A program made the position numbers and the translations under genes. Positions 42,984 to 51,434 of a DNA stretch of 64,000 nt are shown in pieces. Position 1 is the stretch's first letter; the number at the start of each line of letters is the position of its first letter. The notes beneath the pieces were generated by a model, which was not told where the DNA came from, ran no database searches, and worked only from the letters and a program-made list of their open reading frames with translations. Source of the stretch: Allomuricauda sp. M10 (lineage in GTDB: Bacteria; Bacteroidota; Bacteroidia; Flavobacteriales; Flavobacteriaceae); assembly GCF_020782875.1 (NCBI RefSeq), contig NZ_JAJGBN010000009.1:1-64000 (forward strand). The letters are read 5' to 3'.

Positions 42984-44748
42984 CCAAAATGCCCGAAGCT
43001 TTACTTTCCTTGGCAATCCTGTAAATGGGATAGGCCAGATAGGCATCCTCCAAATATTTGGAACGTTGGAAAATCCAATCCAATTGGGCGTACCAATTGT
43101 TCGCGAAATTGAGGTCCAGATTTTTCTTGGCTTCAAAGTTCTGCCTCAAAATGGAGTCCTGTTGTAACATTTCCAAGGCGATATCCTCAAAAACATAGGG
43201 TGAAAAGCCTTCTTTCTGCTGAAGTACGGTATCGAAGAAATTCCAGTTGAAAAAGGAATCCACCGCATGGGGTTCCAATGTCTCCAACAAATACCGAATA
43301 CCGGGTTGACGGGTCGGTACCACATAATCACCTGCCCTAAAACGGACTTTCTTGGTGCTTTTTTCCACTTTGGTGTTGGAGTGGGGATAATGGCCTTCGT
43401 AAGGGGAATTTCGAGTGTCGTAATCCAAAATTTTATAGGCTTCCACTGTTAATGTGGTATCCTTGTCCAGTTTGAAATACTGGATTTTGTTGACATCCAA
43501 CCGTTCAATTACCTTTTGCCAACTTTGTTTCACTACATAGGCATCTGGTACCGAAACGGTGTCCAAGGGATAAAAATAATCTTGGTAAACCGTTTCTTTT
43601 ACAAAAGGTCTGCTTCGGTCGTATTTTAATCTGGGTAGTCCGGTAACCTCGCTGGTGGGTCGGTCAGCTTCAAACCCCTTGAATTGTAAAATGGAACTTT
43701 TGGTGGTGTCTACTGCCCAATTGAAGTAATATTCGGAAAGATCTACGTTTTTTTCCAACGTCTCTTTTCGCAAGGATTTAATTGTCTTATGTTCTTTTTC
43801 CACCACGTCCAAAAGACTTTCCATGAGCACATAGGTTCCCTCCACTCGTTGGTCATAGGGTTTTAGCATGTGTGTTTCCACCATGAGGCCCAGTGTACTC
43901 CATAGGGTAGTATAACCGGTGGAATATCTGGGATGGTCCATAAATTGGCTAAAGCCAAGTTCAGGCGGCATGTTGAACACGTTCACATAAGGGGTAATGT
44001 CCCATTCCTTCTCCAACAACGATTTTTCAATTTTGGGCATAAAGGAATCATGCAAGTATTCGCCCATTTTGCCACCAAGCTTGTTGTGTTGGGTGAACAG
44101 ATGGGTGAGGGTATATTGGTAATCGGCACCATTACTCACATGGTTATCTATAAATACATCGGGTTTCACCGAATGGAAAATGTCTGCAAAGGTCCTTGCG
44201 TTCTTGGTGTCCATTTTGATAAAATCCCGGTTCAGGTCATAATTGAGTGCATTGCCGCGGAAACCATATTCCAACGGACCATTTTGATTGGCACGTGTAG
44301 TGGAATTCCGGTTCAACGATCCACCAACGTTATAAATGGGGATGGTGACCAAGACGGTCTTCTTGGGAGTGGGAATCTTACCTGTGGCCAAATCCCTATA
44401 GAGCATCATGGTGGCGTCAATACCATCGCTTTCACCTGGATGGATGCCATTATTGATCAAAATGATGGATTTTTCCTTTCGGATGTTCTCAAAATTGAAA
44501 TCCCCTTCCGGATTAAAGGTAACCATGTGCAGAGGAAATCCACTGTCCGTTTTGCCTATGGTGTGTACATTGATCTGAGGAAAATCCCGTGCCAAGGAAA
44601 TATAAAAATCAATGGTCTGTTGATATGTGGCCGTTTCCTTGCCTCCAGAGATTTCGAAATGAGTTAGGAAAGAGTTGACCTTGTCCTGCTTTTCTGTTTC
44701 GCAGGACAAAAGGAGAACAAGGGTCGCAAAAAAAACTAAATGTTTCAA
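42976..44748 (-). CDS. M14 family metallopeptidase lipoprotein
   Basis: 590 aa. The signal peptide ends in a lipobox (LLLSC, Cys 16). Zinc-ligand residues are His 103 and Glu 106 in [18 protein letters not shown], with [14 protein letters not shown] following as the third-ligand region. The N-terminal ~370 residues form the M14 carboxypeptidase-like domain; the C-terminal ~200 residues look like a separate beta-rich region. It is probably an outer-membrane carboxypeptidase. The start is a TTG; a TACTTTTG box 27 nt upstream supports a start near here. Confidence 0.85.
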   Translation of the reverse strand: MKHLVFFATLVLLLSCETEKQDKVNSFLTHFEISGGKETATYQQTIDFYISLARDFPQINVHTIGKTDSGFPLHMVTFNPEGDFNFENIRKEKSIILINNGIHPGESDGIDATMMLYRDLATGKIPTPKKTVLVTIPIYNVGGSLNRNSTTRANQNGPLEYGFRGNALNYDLNRDFIKMDTKNARTFADIFHSVKPDVFIDNHVSNGADYQYTLTHLFTQHNKLGGKMGEYLHDSFMPKIEKSLLEKEWDITPYVNVFNMPPELGFSQFMDHPRYSTGYTTLWSTLGLMVETHMLKPYDQRVEGTYVLMESLLDVVEKEHKTIKSLRKETLEKNVDLSEYYFNWAVDTTKSSILQFKGFEADRPTSEVTGLPRLKYDRSRPFVKETVYQDYFYPLDTVSVPDAYVVKQSWQKVIERLDVNKIQYFKLDKDTTLTVEAYKILDYDTRNSPYEGHYPHSNTKVEKSTKKVRFRAGDYVVPTRQPGIRYLLETLEPHAVDSFFNWNFFDTVLQQKEGFSPYVFEDIALEMLQQDSILRQNFEAKKNLDLNFANNWYAQLDWIFQRSKYLEDAYLAYPIYRIAKESKASGILAR

Positions 44749-44775
44749 GGTGCTGGGGTACTTTGTTAGTTATAC

Positions 44776-44783
44776 CAAAAGTA
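44776..44783 (-). promoter_or_regulatory. -7 promoter box for the M14 peptidase
   Basis: TACTTTTG on the minus strand, 27 nt before the TTG start; exact TAnnTTTG match. Confidence 0.45.
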
Positions 44784-44821
44784 ACTTTTTTCGGTGGCCC
44801 CAAAAATACGGAATATTATGA

Positions 44822-45235
44822 TTATGAGGCCATATGGAAACCTTCCAAATCGGAAACCTCTATTTTGAAAATGGGTTTGTTCTTAAAATTGAGTTGATGC
44901 GGGCATTTCTCCTTAAAATCGTTCCAACGTTGGTAATCGGATGGATCAATGGACGAAGTGATCATGTTGATGATGATCCGGTCGTGTATGTCAAGTCCGA
45001 TCAATTCTTCCAAAAAATCCCAGCCATCCATTATGGGCATGTTGATATCTAAAAATATTACTTCCGGGATATCCTGTTCCAAGGTAAGCCTTTCGGCCAA
45101 AGCATCGAATGCCTCCTTTCCATTTTGAAAAATTTGGATGTCGTCACAGATAGCCACTGGTTTCAACATTTTTTTTATGCCGAATACGGTTATGGGATCA
45201 TCGTCCACAATAAAAATACTACTTAATTTCTTCAT
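44822..45235 (-). CDS. Single-domain response regulator (CheY-like), paralogue 2
   Basis: 137 aa from the ATG at 45235. Receiver domain only: acidic pocket DDDP, phospho-acceptor Asp 63 in FLDINMPIMDGW and switch residues in MITSSIDPSD. The conserved lysine region is KNKPIFK. Length and Asp position match the regulator at 10420-10836. The start lies 17 nt inside the end of the kinase gene. It should receive phosphate from the adjacent PAS kinase and act without a DNA-binding domain. Confidence 0.88.
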   Translation of the reverse strand: MKKLSSIFIVDDDPITVFGIKKMLKPVAICDDIQIFQNGKEAFDALAERLTLEQDIPEVIFLDINMPIMDGWDFLEELIGLDIHDRIIINMITSSIDPSDYQRWNDFKEKCPHQLNFKNKPIFKIEVSDLEGFHMAS

Positions 45236-47048
45236 TAAAATATACGTTGAAGGTAGTTCCCTTGTCCACTTCACTGTTCACGGTAATCTTTCCGCCCATG
45301 GCCTCGATTTGGTTGCGTACCAAGTACAATCCGAATCCTTTGGCGTCCTTGTTATTATGGAATGTCTTATACATGCCGAATATTTTGTCGCCATACCTTT
45401 CAAGGTCAATTCCCAATCCATTGTCTGCAATGGACAGGATGATCTTGTTGTCGAGCTTTTTGGTGGTTAGGGTAATGATAGGTTTTCTTTCAGGACTTCT
45501 GTATTTTACGGCATTGGTCAACAAGTTCAAAATAATACTGTCCATATAGGCCGGAATACTTTTTACAACATGTTTTTGGTCCACTTCGTTGTTGATCAAT
45601 ACTTGGTTTTTATCCAAGAAGGCGGTCAAACTATGTTGTACCTTAATAATGTGGTCATAAATGTTGATGGGTTCCTTTTTAAGGTTGATGTTGGTATTGA
45701 TGTCCACCACTTGGTTCAGGTTTTCCAAGGTTTCCAGCAAATTGTCCGAAGCCTGGGTCAACATGGTGATGATATGTTCCCTTTCCTTTTCATTTTCCTC
45801 CGATTTTAAAAATTGCAGCAACATGGAAAAGTTGGCCGAGTGGGATCGAAGGTTGTGGGAAACAATATGGGCGAAATTGATCAGTTTCTTGTTCTGGATG
45901 GAAGTCAGGTTGATCAGATTGCGCAGCTGATCTTCTTTCTTTTTAATGGCCGAGATATCCATGCTTATGCCAATCAAACCGCTTACCTTACTGTTAAGGT
46001 CGAACAATGGAATCTTGGAGGTCAGGAAATTGGTGGCCTGCCCATTCTTTTTGATGCTAATGGTCTCTTTGCCCAAAATGGGTTTCAAGGTTTTGAGGAC
46101 TTCAAGGTCTTCTTCCCTCGATATTTTGGCAACTTCCTCATCATAAAGGTCAAAATCGGTTTTACCTAGTAATTCTTTGGGACTTTTTTCCAGGTATTCG
46201 CACTCCGATTTGTTCACTAGGATTTTTTTGGAATCCAGGTCTTTTACAAAAACGTTCAATGGTAGGTTGTCGATCAAGGCAGTGAGCAATTGTTGATTTT
46301 CCATAACCTTGGTCTCGGTCATCACTTGCTCGTGAATGTCTTGGAAGGTGCCAAATACCTTAACAACTTCTCCGTTTTTTTCAATGGCCTTTCCGGCAGA
46401 TTGTATCCATCGTTCCTCGCCGTTGTGGGTAATGATCATCAATCTTTCATTGAAAGGAGTACGTTCATGGATGGCTTTGTGGAATAACATGGAAATCTTG
46501 TTCCTGCTATATCCGGGTTTGTAAAATTCAATGGCCTCATTCACGTTTGGGACGAAAGACAGGGGGACTTGGTGTATTTTCTTGGTTTCTTCACACCAAT
46601 AAAGTTTTTCGGTCTGGACATCAAATTCCCAGCAGCCTACTTGGGCCACTTCGGATTTGGTCTTTAATATGGCATTGATTCGCTCAATTTCCAGTTCATT
46701 TTTTACTTCCCTGGAAATATCACTGGTCTGGACAATGGACCCTATAATATTCTCCTTTTCATCATACCAAGGTGTAAAGCTGGTTTCTAACCATCTTGCC
46801 TCCCTGTCATTGACCATTTCATGGCGAATGGAAAAGGTTTTTTGGATGCTTAGTTTTTCATTGAGGTTGTCAACATTTTCCAACAAATTGCAAATGTTGA
46901 CCTCTATGATGCTCTTGGGAGGCAATCCAAATATTACGAACCATGAGTCTGAAGCGTCTACAACCATACCGTCCAAACCGACCAAAGCGGTGGCTTGCGG
47001 TAGCTGTTTGAGTAGATAGTGCTGCTCGATTCTCTCAACTGCTTTCAA
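45219..47048 (-). CDS. PAS-domain sensor histidine kinase (paralogue 2)
   Basis: 609 aa, cytoplasmic, three PAS domains (~residues 10-115, 135-240 and 250-370; YSRNKISMLF and VFGTFQDIHE mark the second). The phospho-His 398 is in the variant H-box FAHIVSHNLRSHSAN, the same variant as in the kinase at 10833-12650. ATPase boxes are LLTNAVKY, IADNGLGIDL and AKGFGLYLVRNQIEAMGG. The frame has only a TTG start (47048), because a stop codon lies 18 nt upstream. The gene is coupled to the response regulator at its 3' end. The signal is unknown. Confidence 0.88.
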   Translation of the reverse strand: MKAVERIEQHYLLKQLPQATALVGLDGMVVDASDSWFVIFGLPPKSIIEVNICNLLENVDNLNEKLSIQKTFSIRHEMVNDREARWLETSFTPWYDEKENIIGSIVQTSDISREVKNELEIERINAILKTKSEVAQVGCWEFDVQTEKLYWCEETKKIHQVPLSFVPNVNEAIEFYKPGYSRNKISMLFHKAIHERTPFNERLMIITHNGEERWIQSAGKAIEKNGEVVKVFGTFQDIHEQVMTETKVMENQQLLTALIDNLPLNVFVKDLDSKKILVNKSECEYLEKSPKELLGKTDFDLYDEEVAKISREEDLEVLKTLKPILGKETISIKKNGQATNFLTSKIPLFDLNSKVSGLIGISMDISAIKKKEDQLRNLINLTSIQNKKLINFAHIVSHNLRSHSANFSMLLQFLKSEENEKEREHIITMLTQASDNLLETLENLNQVVDINTNINLKKEPINIYDHIIKVQHSLTAFLDKNQVLINNEVDQKHVVKSIPAYMDSIILNLLTNAVKYRSPERKPIITLTTKKLDNKIILSIADNGLGIDLERYGDKIFGMYKTFHNNKDAKGFGLYLVRNQIEAMGGKITVNSEVDKGTTFNVYFNEEIK

Positions 47049-47238
47049 AGTACGGGGGTTTTACAATTAAGAAATTTCTGACCAATGTATAAGTATTGGG
47101 TAAGCTAACTTATTTAATGTTGTGAAAGGGATAAAAATTGTGGTCTCTTTGAAAAATGCCTGTGTTTGTATAATTTAAGAGAGGCAGATTTAACCTACAA
47201 TTGAACTGGAATAACCTTCTTAAACGTGCAGGGGAGGA

Positions 47239-47697
47239 TTAGCGATTGACCACGACGGTATCGGGAACAAGTCCGGTATAATCGCCACCATTTCGGATAA
47301 CGTCCCGCACAATGGAAGAGCTAATGAACGACTTTCCTGAAGAAGTCAATAAGAAGACGGTTTCTATTTCCGAAAGCTTTCTGTTGGTGTGGGCGATGGC
47401 TTTTTCAAACTCAAAATCTGCAGGGTTACGCAATCCCCTTAAAATAAATTCCGCACCGATTTCCTTGCAAAAATCCACCGTCATTCCTTGGTAGGTGACC
47501 ACCTTGATCTTGGGCTCATCTTTAAAGGCATCTGCAATGAACTTGGTCCTTTCTTCCAAAGTGAACATGTATTTTTTGTCGGCATTGATCCCGATGGCGA
47601 TGACCAATTCATCAAAAAGCGTAATACCCCTTTTGATGATGTCGTAGTGGCCAAGGGTTAGGGGGTCAAAGGAACCGGGGAACAATGCGCGTCTCAT
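47239..47697 (-). CDS. coaD: Phosphopantetheine adenylyltransferase
   Basis: 152 aa. It makes dephospho-CoA from 4'-phosphopantetheine and ATP. The nucleotidyltransferase motif TLGHYD appears in PGSFDPLTLGHYDIIKRG near the start, and ISSSIVRDVIRNGGD near the end is the ISSTxxR-type motif. The length is normal. Ddl follows upstream on the same strand (37-nt gap), a frequent pairing in Flavobacteria. The 190-nt gap 47049-47238 downstream holds no gene. Confidence 0.96.
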   Translation of the reverse strand: MRRALFPGSFDPLTLGHYDIIKRGITLFDELVIAIGINADKKYMFTLEERTKFIADAFKDEPKIKVVTYQGMTVDFCKEIGAEFILRGLRNPADFEFEKAIAHTNRKLSEIETVFLLTSSGKSFISSSIVRDVIRNGGDYTGLVPDTVVVNR

Positions 47698-47734
47698 ATA
47701 GTGGAAAAGAAAGTTTGTTTAAAAATACGCTTTT

Positions 47735-48709
47735 CTAGGCTAATGCTTCCGTTATGGCACTATCAAAAAGTTCTTCCAAGCTAATGCCTGCCGTTCTTGC
47801 CTGTTGTGGCAAAAGGCTTTCTTCCGTCAATCCAGGAGTGGTGTTTACTTCCAACAAATGGGGCACATCACCAATAAAAATAAACTCGCTTCGGGTATAA
47901 CCTTTCAATCCAAGTGTCTTGTAGATGAACTCGGCCCACTTGCGAACATTTTTTTCCTGATTCTCATTGATCCTAGCAGGGGTGATTTCCTGTGACTTGC
48001 CTTGGTACTTCGCTTCAAAATCAAAAAAATCGTTTTCCGAAATAATTTCGGTTATCGGCAATACCATCACCTCGCCTTTATATGTAATCACACCTACGGA
48101 CACCTCGGTCCCTTCCAAAAAGGATTCGATGATCACTTGGTCATCTTCTTTGAACGCGCTATCGATGGCCTTTTGAAGTTCGTTTTTTTGGTACACTTTG
48201 GACACTCCATAACTACTGCCTGCTCTATTGGCCTTCACAAAACAGGGTAGTCCCACTTTTTTAATGATGCCCTCCTCATCTACCTCCTGACCTTTGTTCA
48301 GGTGATATGAAATGGCACATGGGATTGCATAAGGCTTTAACGTGCTCAAAAGATCCCGTTTATTGAAGGTTAGCGCAGATTCGTAATGGTTGCAAGAGGT
48401 GTGGGGAATGCCCAAAAGCTCAAAATAGGCCTGCATGAGTCCGTCTTCACCCGGTGTGCCGTGAATGGCATTGAAAACACAATCAAAATGTATTTTTTGC
48501 CCATTTACATTGATGCTGAAATCGCCTCTATCAACCGGATATTCGTTGTCGCCCTTATCCAGATAAAACCATTTCTCTTTGGAGATGATAATGCGGTATG
48601 CATTGTATTTTTCAGGGTTCAGGTATTTGTTCACAACGTTCCCACTTTTTATGGAAATACCGTACTCACTGGAGTAACCTCCCATGATGATGGCAATGTT
48701 CTTTTTCAT
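47735..48709 (-). CDS. ddl: D-alanine-D-alanine ligase
   Basis: 324 aa ATP-grasp enzyme for peptidoglycan precursor synthesis. It has IIMGGYSSEYGISIKSG at the N-terminus, VFNAIHGTPGEDGLMQAYFE, LPCFVKANRAGSSYGVSKV, and the C-terminal FIFIGDVPHLLEVNTTPGLT with LPQQARTAGISLEELF. The length is normal. It forms a probable operon with coaD. Confidence 0.95.
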   Translation of the reverse strand: MKKNIAIIMGGYSSEYGISIKSGNVVNKYLNPEKYNAYRIIISKEKWFYLDKGDNEYPVDRGDFSINVNGQKIHFDCVFNAIHGTPGEDGLMQAYFELLGIPHTSCNHYESALTFNKRDLLSTLKPYAIPCAISYHLNKGQEVDEEGIIKKVGLPCFVKANRAGSSYGVSKVYQKNELQKAIDSAFKEDDQVIIESFLEGTEVSVGVITYKGEVMVLPITEIISENDFFDFEAKYQGKSQEITPARINENQEKNVRKWAEFIYKTLGLKGYTRSEFIFIGDVPHLLEVNTTPGLTEESLLPQQARTAGISLEELFDSAITEALA

Positions 48710-48761
48710 CGGCTTTCTAAATATCGCAAGGCCAAAATAAAGAAAAAAGGGCTGGCTTTCC

Positions 48762-48769
48762 TATATTTG
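48762..48769 (+). promoter_or_regulatory. -7 promoter box for the PASTA-rluD operon
   Basis: TATATTTG, 19 nt before the ATG at 48789; exact TAnnTTTG match. Confidence 0.45.
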
Positions 48770-48788
48770 TTCCGATAAGGTTTAGTGC

Positions 48789-49382
48789 ATGAAAAATTTT
48801 TTGAACTTTTTGAAAAGCAAGACTTTTCTCATCCAACTTGGTCTGGCCATTGTGGCCGTTATAGTCTTGGTCTTCTTGGCCATGCAATGGCTTAAGGGGA
48901 CCACCAACCACGGTGAGTTTGTAGAGGTACCGGATTTTTCCAAAATGTCGGTATCGGAAATGCGAAAGACAGTGGAAGAGGCTGGGTTGCGCTATCAAGT
49001 TTTGGATTCCTCCAACTATAATCCCGATTACCCACGATTTTCCATTTTGGATCAGAATCCACCGGCCGGTAATAAGGTAAAGGCCAACCGTAAAATTTAT
49101 TTTACGGTAAATCCATCTGGGTATAAAAAGGTAAGTGTGCCCGATATCATTCAGGTGACGCAGCGAAATGCCGCTTCCATGTTACGTGCTGTAGGCCTTG
49201 ATGTGGAGCGTGTCACCTATATTGACGAATTGGGTAAGGACATGGTCTACAACATCAAGTTCAAGGGTAAATATGTAAAGCCCGGCGACAAGTTGCCCAA
49301 GACCTCCAAGATCGAGTTGATTTGCGGTAACGGTACCATTCCGGGTAGCGCAAAGGTTAAGGCCGAATCTGATTCCGAATAA
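48789..49382 (+). CDS. PASTA domain membrane protein
   Basis: 197 aa. A short cytoplasmic start and one transmembrane helix (FLIQLGLAIVAVIVLVFLAM) precede two PASTA domains facing the periplasm (VEVPDFSKMSVSEMRKTV and VSVPDIIQVTQRNAASMLRA). PASTA domains bind peptidoglycan or beta-lactam-like ligands in other proteins. This one has no kinase or transpeptidase domain. It is followed by a pseudouridine synthase gene 2 nt after the stop. This PASTA-rluD pairing, with ddl diverging from it, is a common layout in Bacteroidota. Confidence 0.9.
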   Translation: MKNFLNFLKSKTFLIQLGLAIVAVIVLVFLAMQWLKGTTNHGEFVEVPDFSKMSVSEMRKTVEEAGLRYQVLDSSNYNPDYPRFSILDQNPPAGNKVKANRKIYFTVNPSGYKKVSVPDIIQVTQRNAASMLRAVGLDVERVTYIDELGKDMVYNIKFKGKYVKPGDKLPKTSKIELICGNGTIPGSAKVKAESDSE

Positions 49383-49384
49383 CC

Positions 49385-50413
49385 ATGGATTTTACCGACC
49401 AAAATGAGCTGTCTCCTGACGAGCTTTTTGAACACCATAAGTTTGTAGCCTCCAAAGGTCAAGAGCCTTTGCGGGTGGATAAATTCTTGATGAATTTTAT
49501 TGAAAATGCCACCCGTAACAAGATTCAACAAGCGGCCAAAAATGGCCATATTTGGGTGAATGGTGCTACAGTAAAACAAAATTACAAGGTAAAGGCCGGG
49601 GATGAGGTGAAGGTGCTCTTTGAGCATCCACCCTACGAATTTTTGTTGACTCCCGAGAATATCCCATTGGACATTGTGTATGAGGACGATTCCCTTTTAG
49701 TGGTGAACAAACCTGCCGGAATGGTAGTGCATCCCGGGCATGGAAATTATTCCGGTACGCTCATCAACGCCTTGGTGTACCATTTTGAAAATTTGCCCAA
49801 CAACAGTTCCAATAGGCCTGGGTTGGTGCATAGGATCGATAAGGATACTTCCGGACTTTTGGTGATTGCCAAAACAGAATTGGCCATGACCCATTTGGCA
49901 CAGCAATTTTTTGAGAAAAGTAGTGAACGGGAATATGTGGCTCTTGTTTGGGGTAATGTTGAAGAAGATGAAGGCACTGTGGAGGGAAACATTGGTAGAC
50001 ATCCGAAGAACCGTTTGCAGATGACCGTTTATCCGGATGGGGAAGATGGAAAAGAAGCCATCACCCACTACAAGGTTTTGGAAAGGTTGGGGTACGTGAC
50101 CTTGATTTCCTGCCGATTGGAAACGGGCCGAACCCATCAGATTAGGGTGCACATGAAATACATTGGGCATACGCTTTTCAATGACGAGCGCTATGGTGGG
50201 GATGCCATTTTGAAAGGAACCACCTTTACCAAATACAAACAGTTTGTGGATAATGCCTTCAAGGTGTTGCCGCGTCAGGCGTTACATGCCAAAACTCTGG
50301 GGTTTGAGCATCCGGTGACCGGAAAATTCATGCGTTTTGATACCGAATTGCCAGAGGATATGGTCCAATGCATTGAAAAATGGCGCAATTATTCCAAACA
50401 CGTGGAACAATAG
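49385..50413 (+). CDS. rluD: Pseudouridine synthase, RluD family
   Basis: 342 aa. An N-terminal S4 RNA-binding domain (LRVDKFLMNFIENATRNKIQ, GHIWVNG) is followed by the catalytic core with Asp in HRIDKDTSGLLVIAK, and GRTHQIRVHMKYIGHTLFND. It isomerises uridines in large-subunit rRNA, most likely at helix 69 positions as for RluD, although the exact site cannot be read from sequence. Operon with the PASTA gene. Confidence 0.92.
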   Translation: MDFTDQNELSPDELFEHHKFVASKGQEPLRVDKFLMNFIENATRNKIQQAAKNGHIWVNGATVKQNYKVKAGDEVKVLFEHPPYEFLLTPENIPLDIVYEDDSLLVVNKPAGMVVHPGHGNYSGTLINALVYHFENLPNNSSNRPGLVHRIDKDTSGLLVIAKTELAMTHLAQQFFEKSSEREYVALVWGNVEEDEGTVEGNIGRHPKNRLQMTVYPDGEDGKEAITHYKVLERLGYVTLISCRLETGRTHQIRVHMKYIGHTLFNDERYGGDAILKGTTFTKYKQFVDNAFKVLPRQALHAKTLGFEHPVTGKFMRFDTELPEDMVQCIEKWRNYSKHVEQ

Positions 50414-50477
50414 TTTTCATCAATCGTAGGATTGAAAACCTCATTGACGATCTTTTTCCAAAATTGAAAATCCTCAG

Positions 50478-50485
50478 TATTTTTG
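50478..50485 (+). promoter_or_regulatory. -7 promoter box for yaaA
   Basis: TATTTTTG, 17 nt before the ATG at 50503; exact TAnnTTTG match. A TTG lies 11 nt upstream, too near for a standard -33. Confidence 0.45.
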
Positions 50486-50502
50486 AACTAAAGAAGCACT
50501 GA

Positions 50503-51264
50503 ATGAAAATTGTCATATCTCCGGCCAAGTCTCTCGATTTTGAATCGGAAATCCCAACATCAACCTATAGCCAACCCCTTTTTTTGGAGGAAGCGCAGAA
50601 ACTGAACGCCATCCTGAAAAAGAAAAGACCAAAGGCATTATCGCAATTGATGTCCATTTCCGATAGTTTGGCACAATTGAACTGGGAACGTAACCAACAA
50701 TTTTCAGTTCCTTTCAGTCCCGAAAATGCTCGTCCTGCCGTGTATGCTTTTAACGGTGATGTATACCAAGGCTTGGACGCACAAACGATTCCATTGGAGA
50801 AACTGGACAAGTTGCAGGATACGCTTCGGATTTTATCCGGACTGTATGGCATCTTGAAACCTTTGGACCTGATGCAGCCCTACCGTTTGGAAATGGGCAC
50901 CCAATTAAAGGTGGGCCGAAAAAAGAACCTGCACGAATTTTGGAAAAAACAACTGACCGACCATTTGAACCAAGAACTGGTGGATGGGGAACTTTTTGTG
51001 AACTTGGCCAGTAACGAATATTTTGGTGCCGTTGATGAAAAGAAACTCAAGGTTCCGGTAATCACCCCCATTTTTAAGGATTGGAAAAACGATCAATTGA
51101 AGATCATCAGTTTCTTCGCCAAAAAGGCAAGGGGCTCTATGGTTCGTTATATCCTCGATACAGATGCCAAGACCTTGGAAGACATTAAAGGTTTTGATTA
51201 TGACGGATATCTTTTCAGTCAGGAACATACCCTAAAGGCCAATGAGCCTGTTTTCATTCGCTAA
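50503..51264 (+). CDS. yaaA: YaaA family peroxide-stress protein
   Basis: 253 aa DUF328/YaaA protein: [74 protein letters not shown]. In E. coli YaaA lowers free intracellular iron and protects DNA under hydrogen peroxide; DNA binding has been reported. The length is normal. The gene is monocistronic between the rluD operon and ppc. Confidence 0.92.
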   Translation: MKIVISPAKSLDFESEIPTSTYSQPLFLEEAQKLNAILKKKRPKALSQLMSISDSLAQLNWERNQQFSVPFSPENARPAVYAFNGDVYQGLDAQTIPLEKLDKLQDTLRILSGLYGILKPLDLMQPYRLEMGTQLKVGRKKNLHEFWKKQLTDHLNQELVDGELFVNLASNEYFGAVDEKKLKVPVITPIFKDWKNDQLKIISFFAKKARGSMVRYILDTDAKTLEDIKGFDYDGYLFSQEHTLKANEPVFIR

Positions 51265-51434
51265 ATCTTTGGCAAAGACCTAAGGATTTAGTATGTTTTA
51301 GTGTTCATTGAATCGTGTTATGATTGGAGGGCACTGGTCCTAAATTGTGATACGCATAAATTTAATCCCAAGGTTTCAGTTTAATCACGACCTTTGGGTG
51401 TACACTCATTTAAAACGATAACACCAAATAATCC

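Noticed and set aside
43933-44667. Plus-strand open frame of 244 codons inside the M14 peptidase
   Set aside because: Antisense shadow of a clear lipoprotein peptidase gene; no family resemblance.
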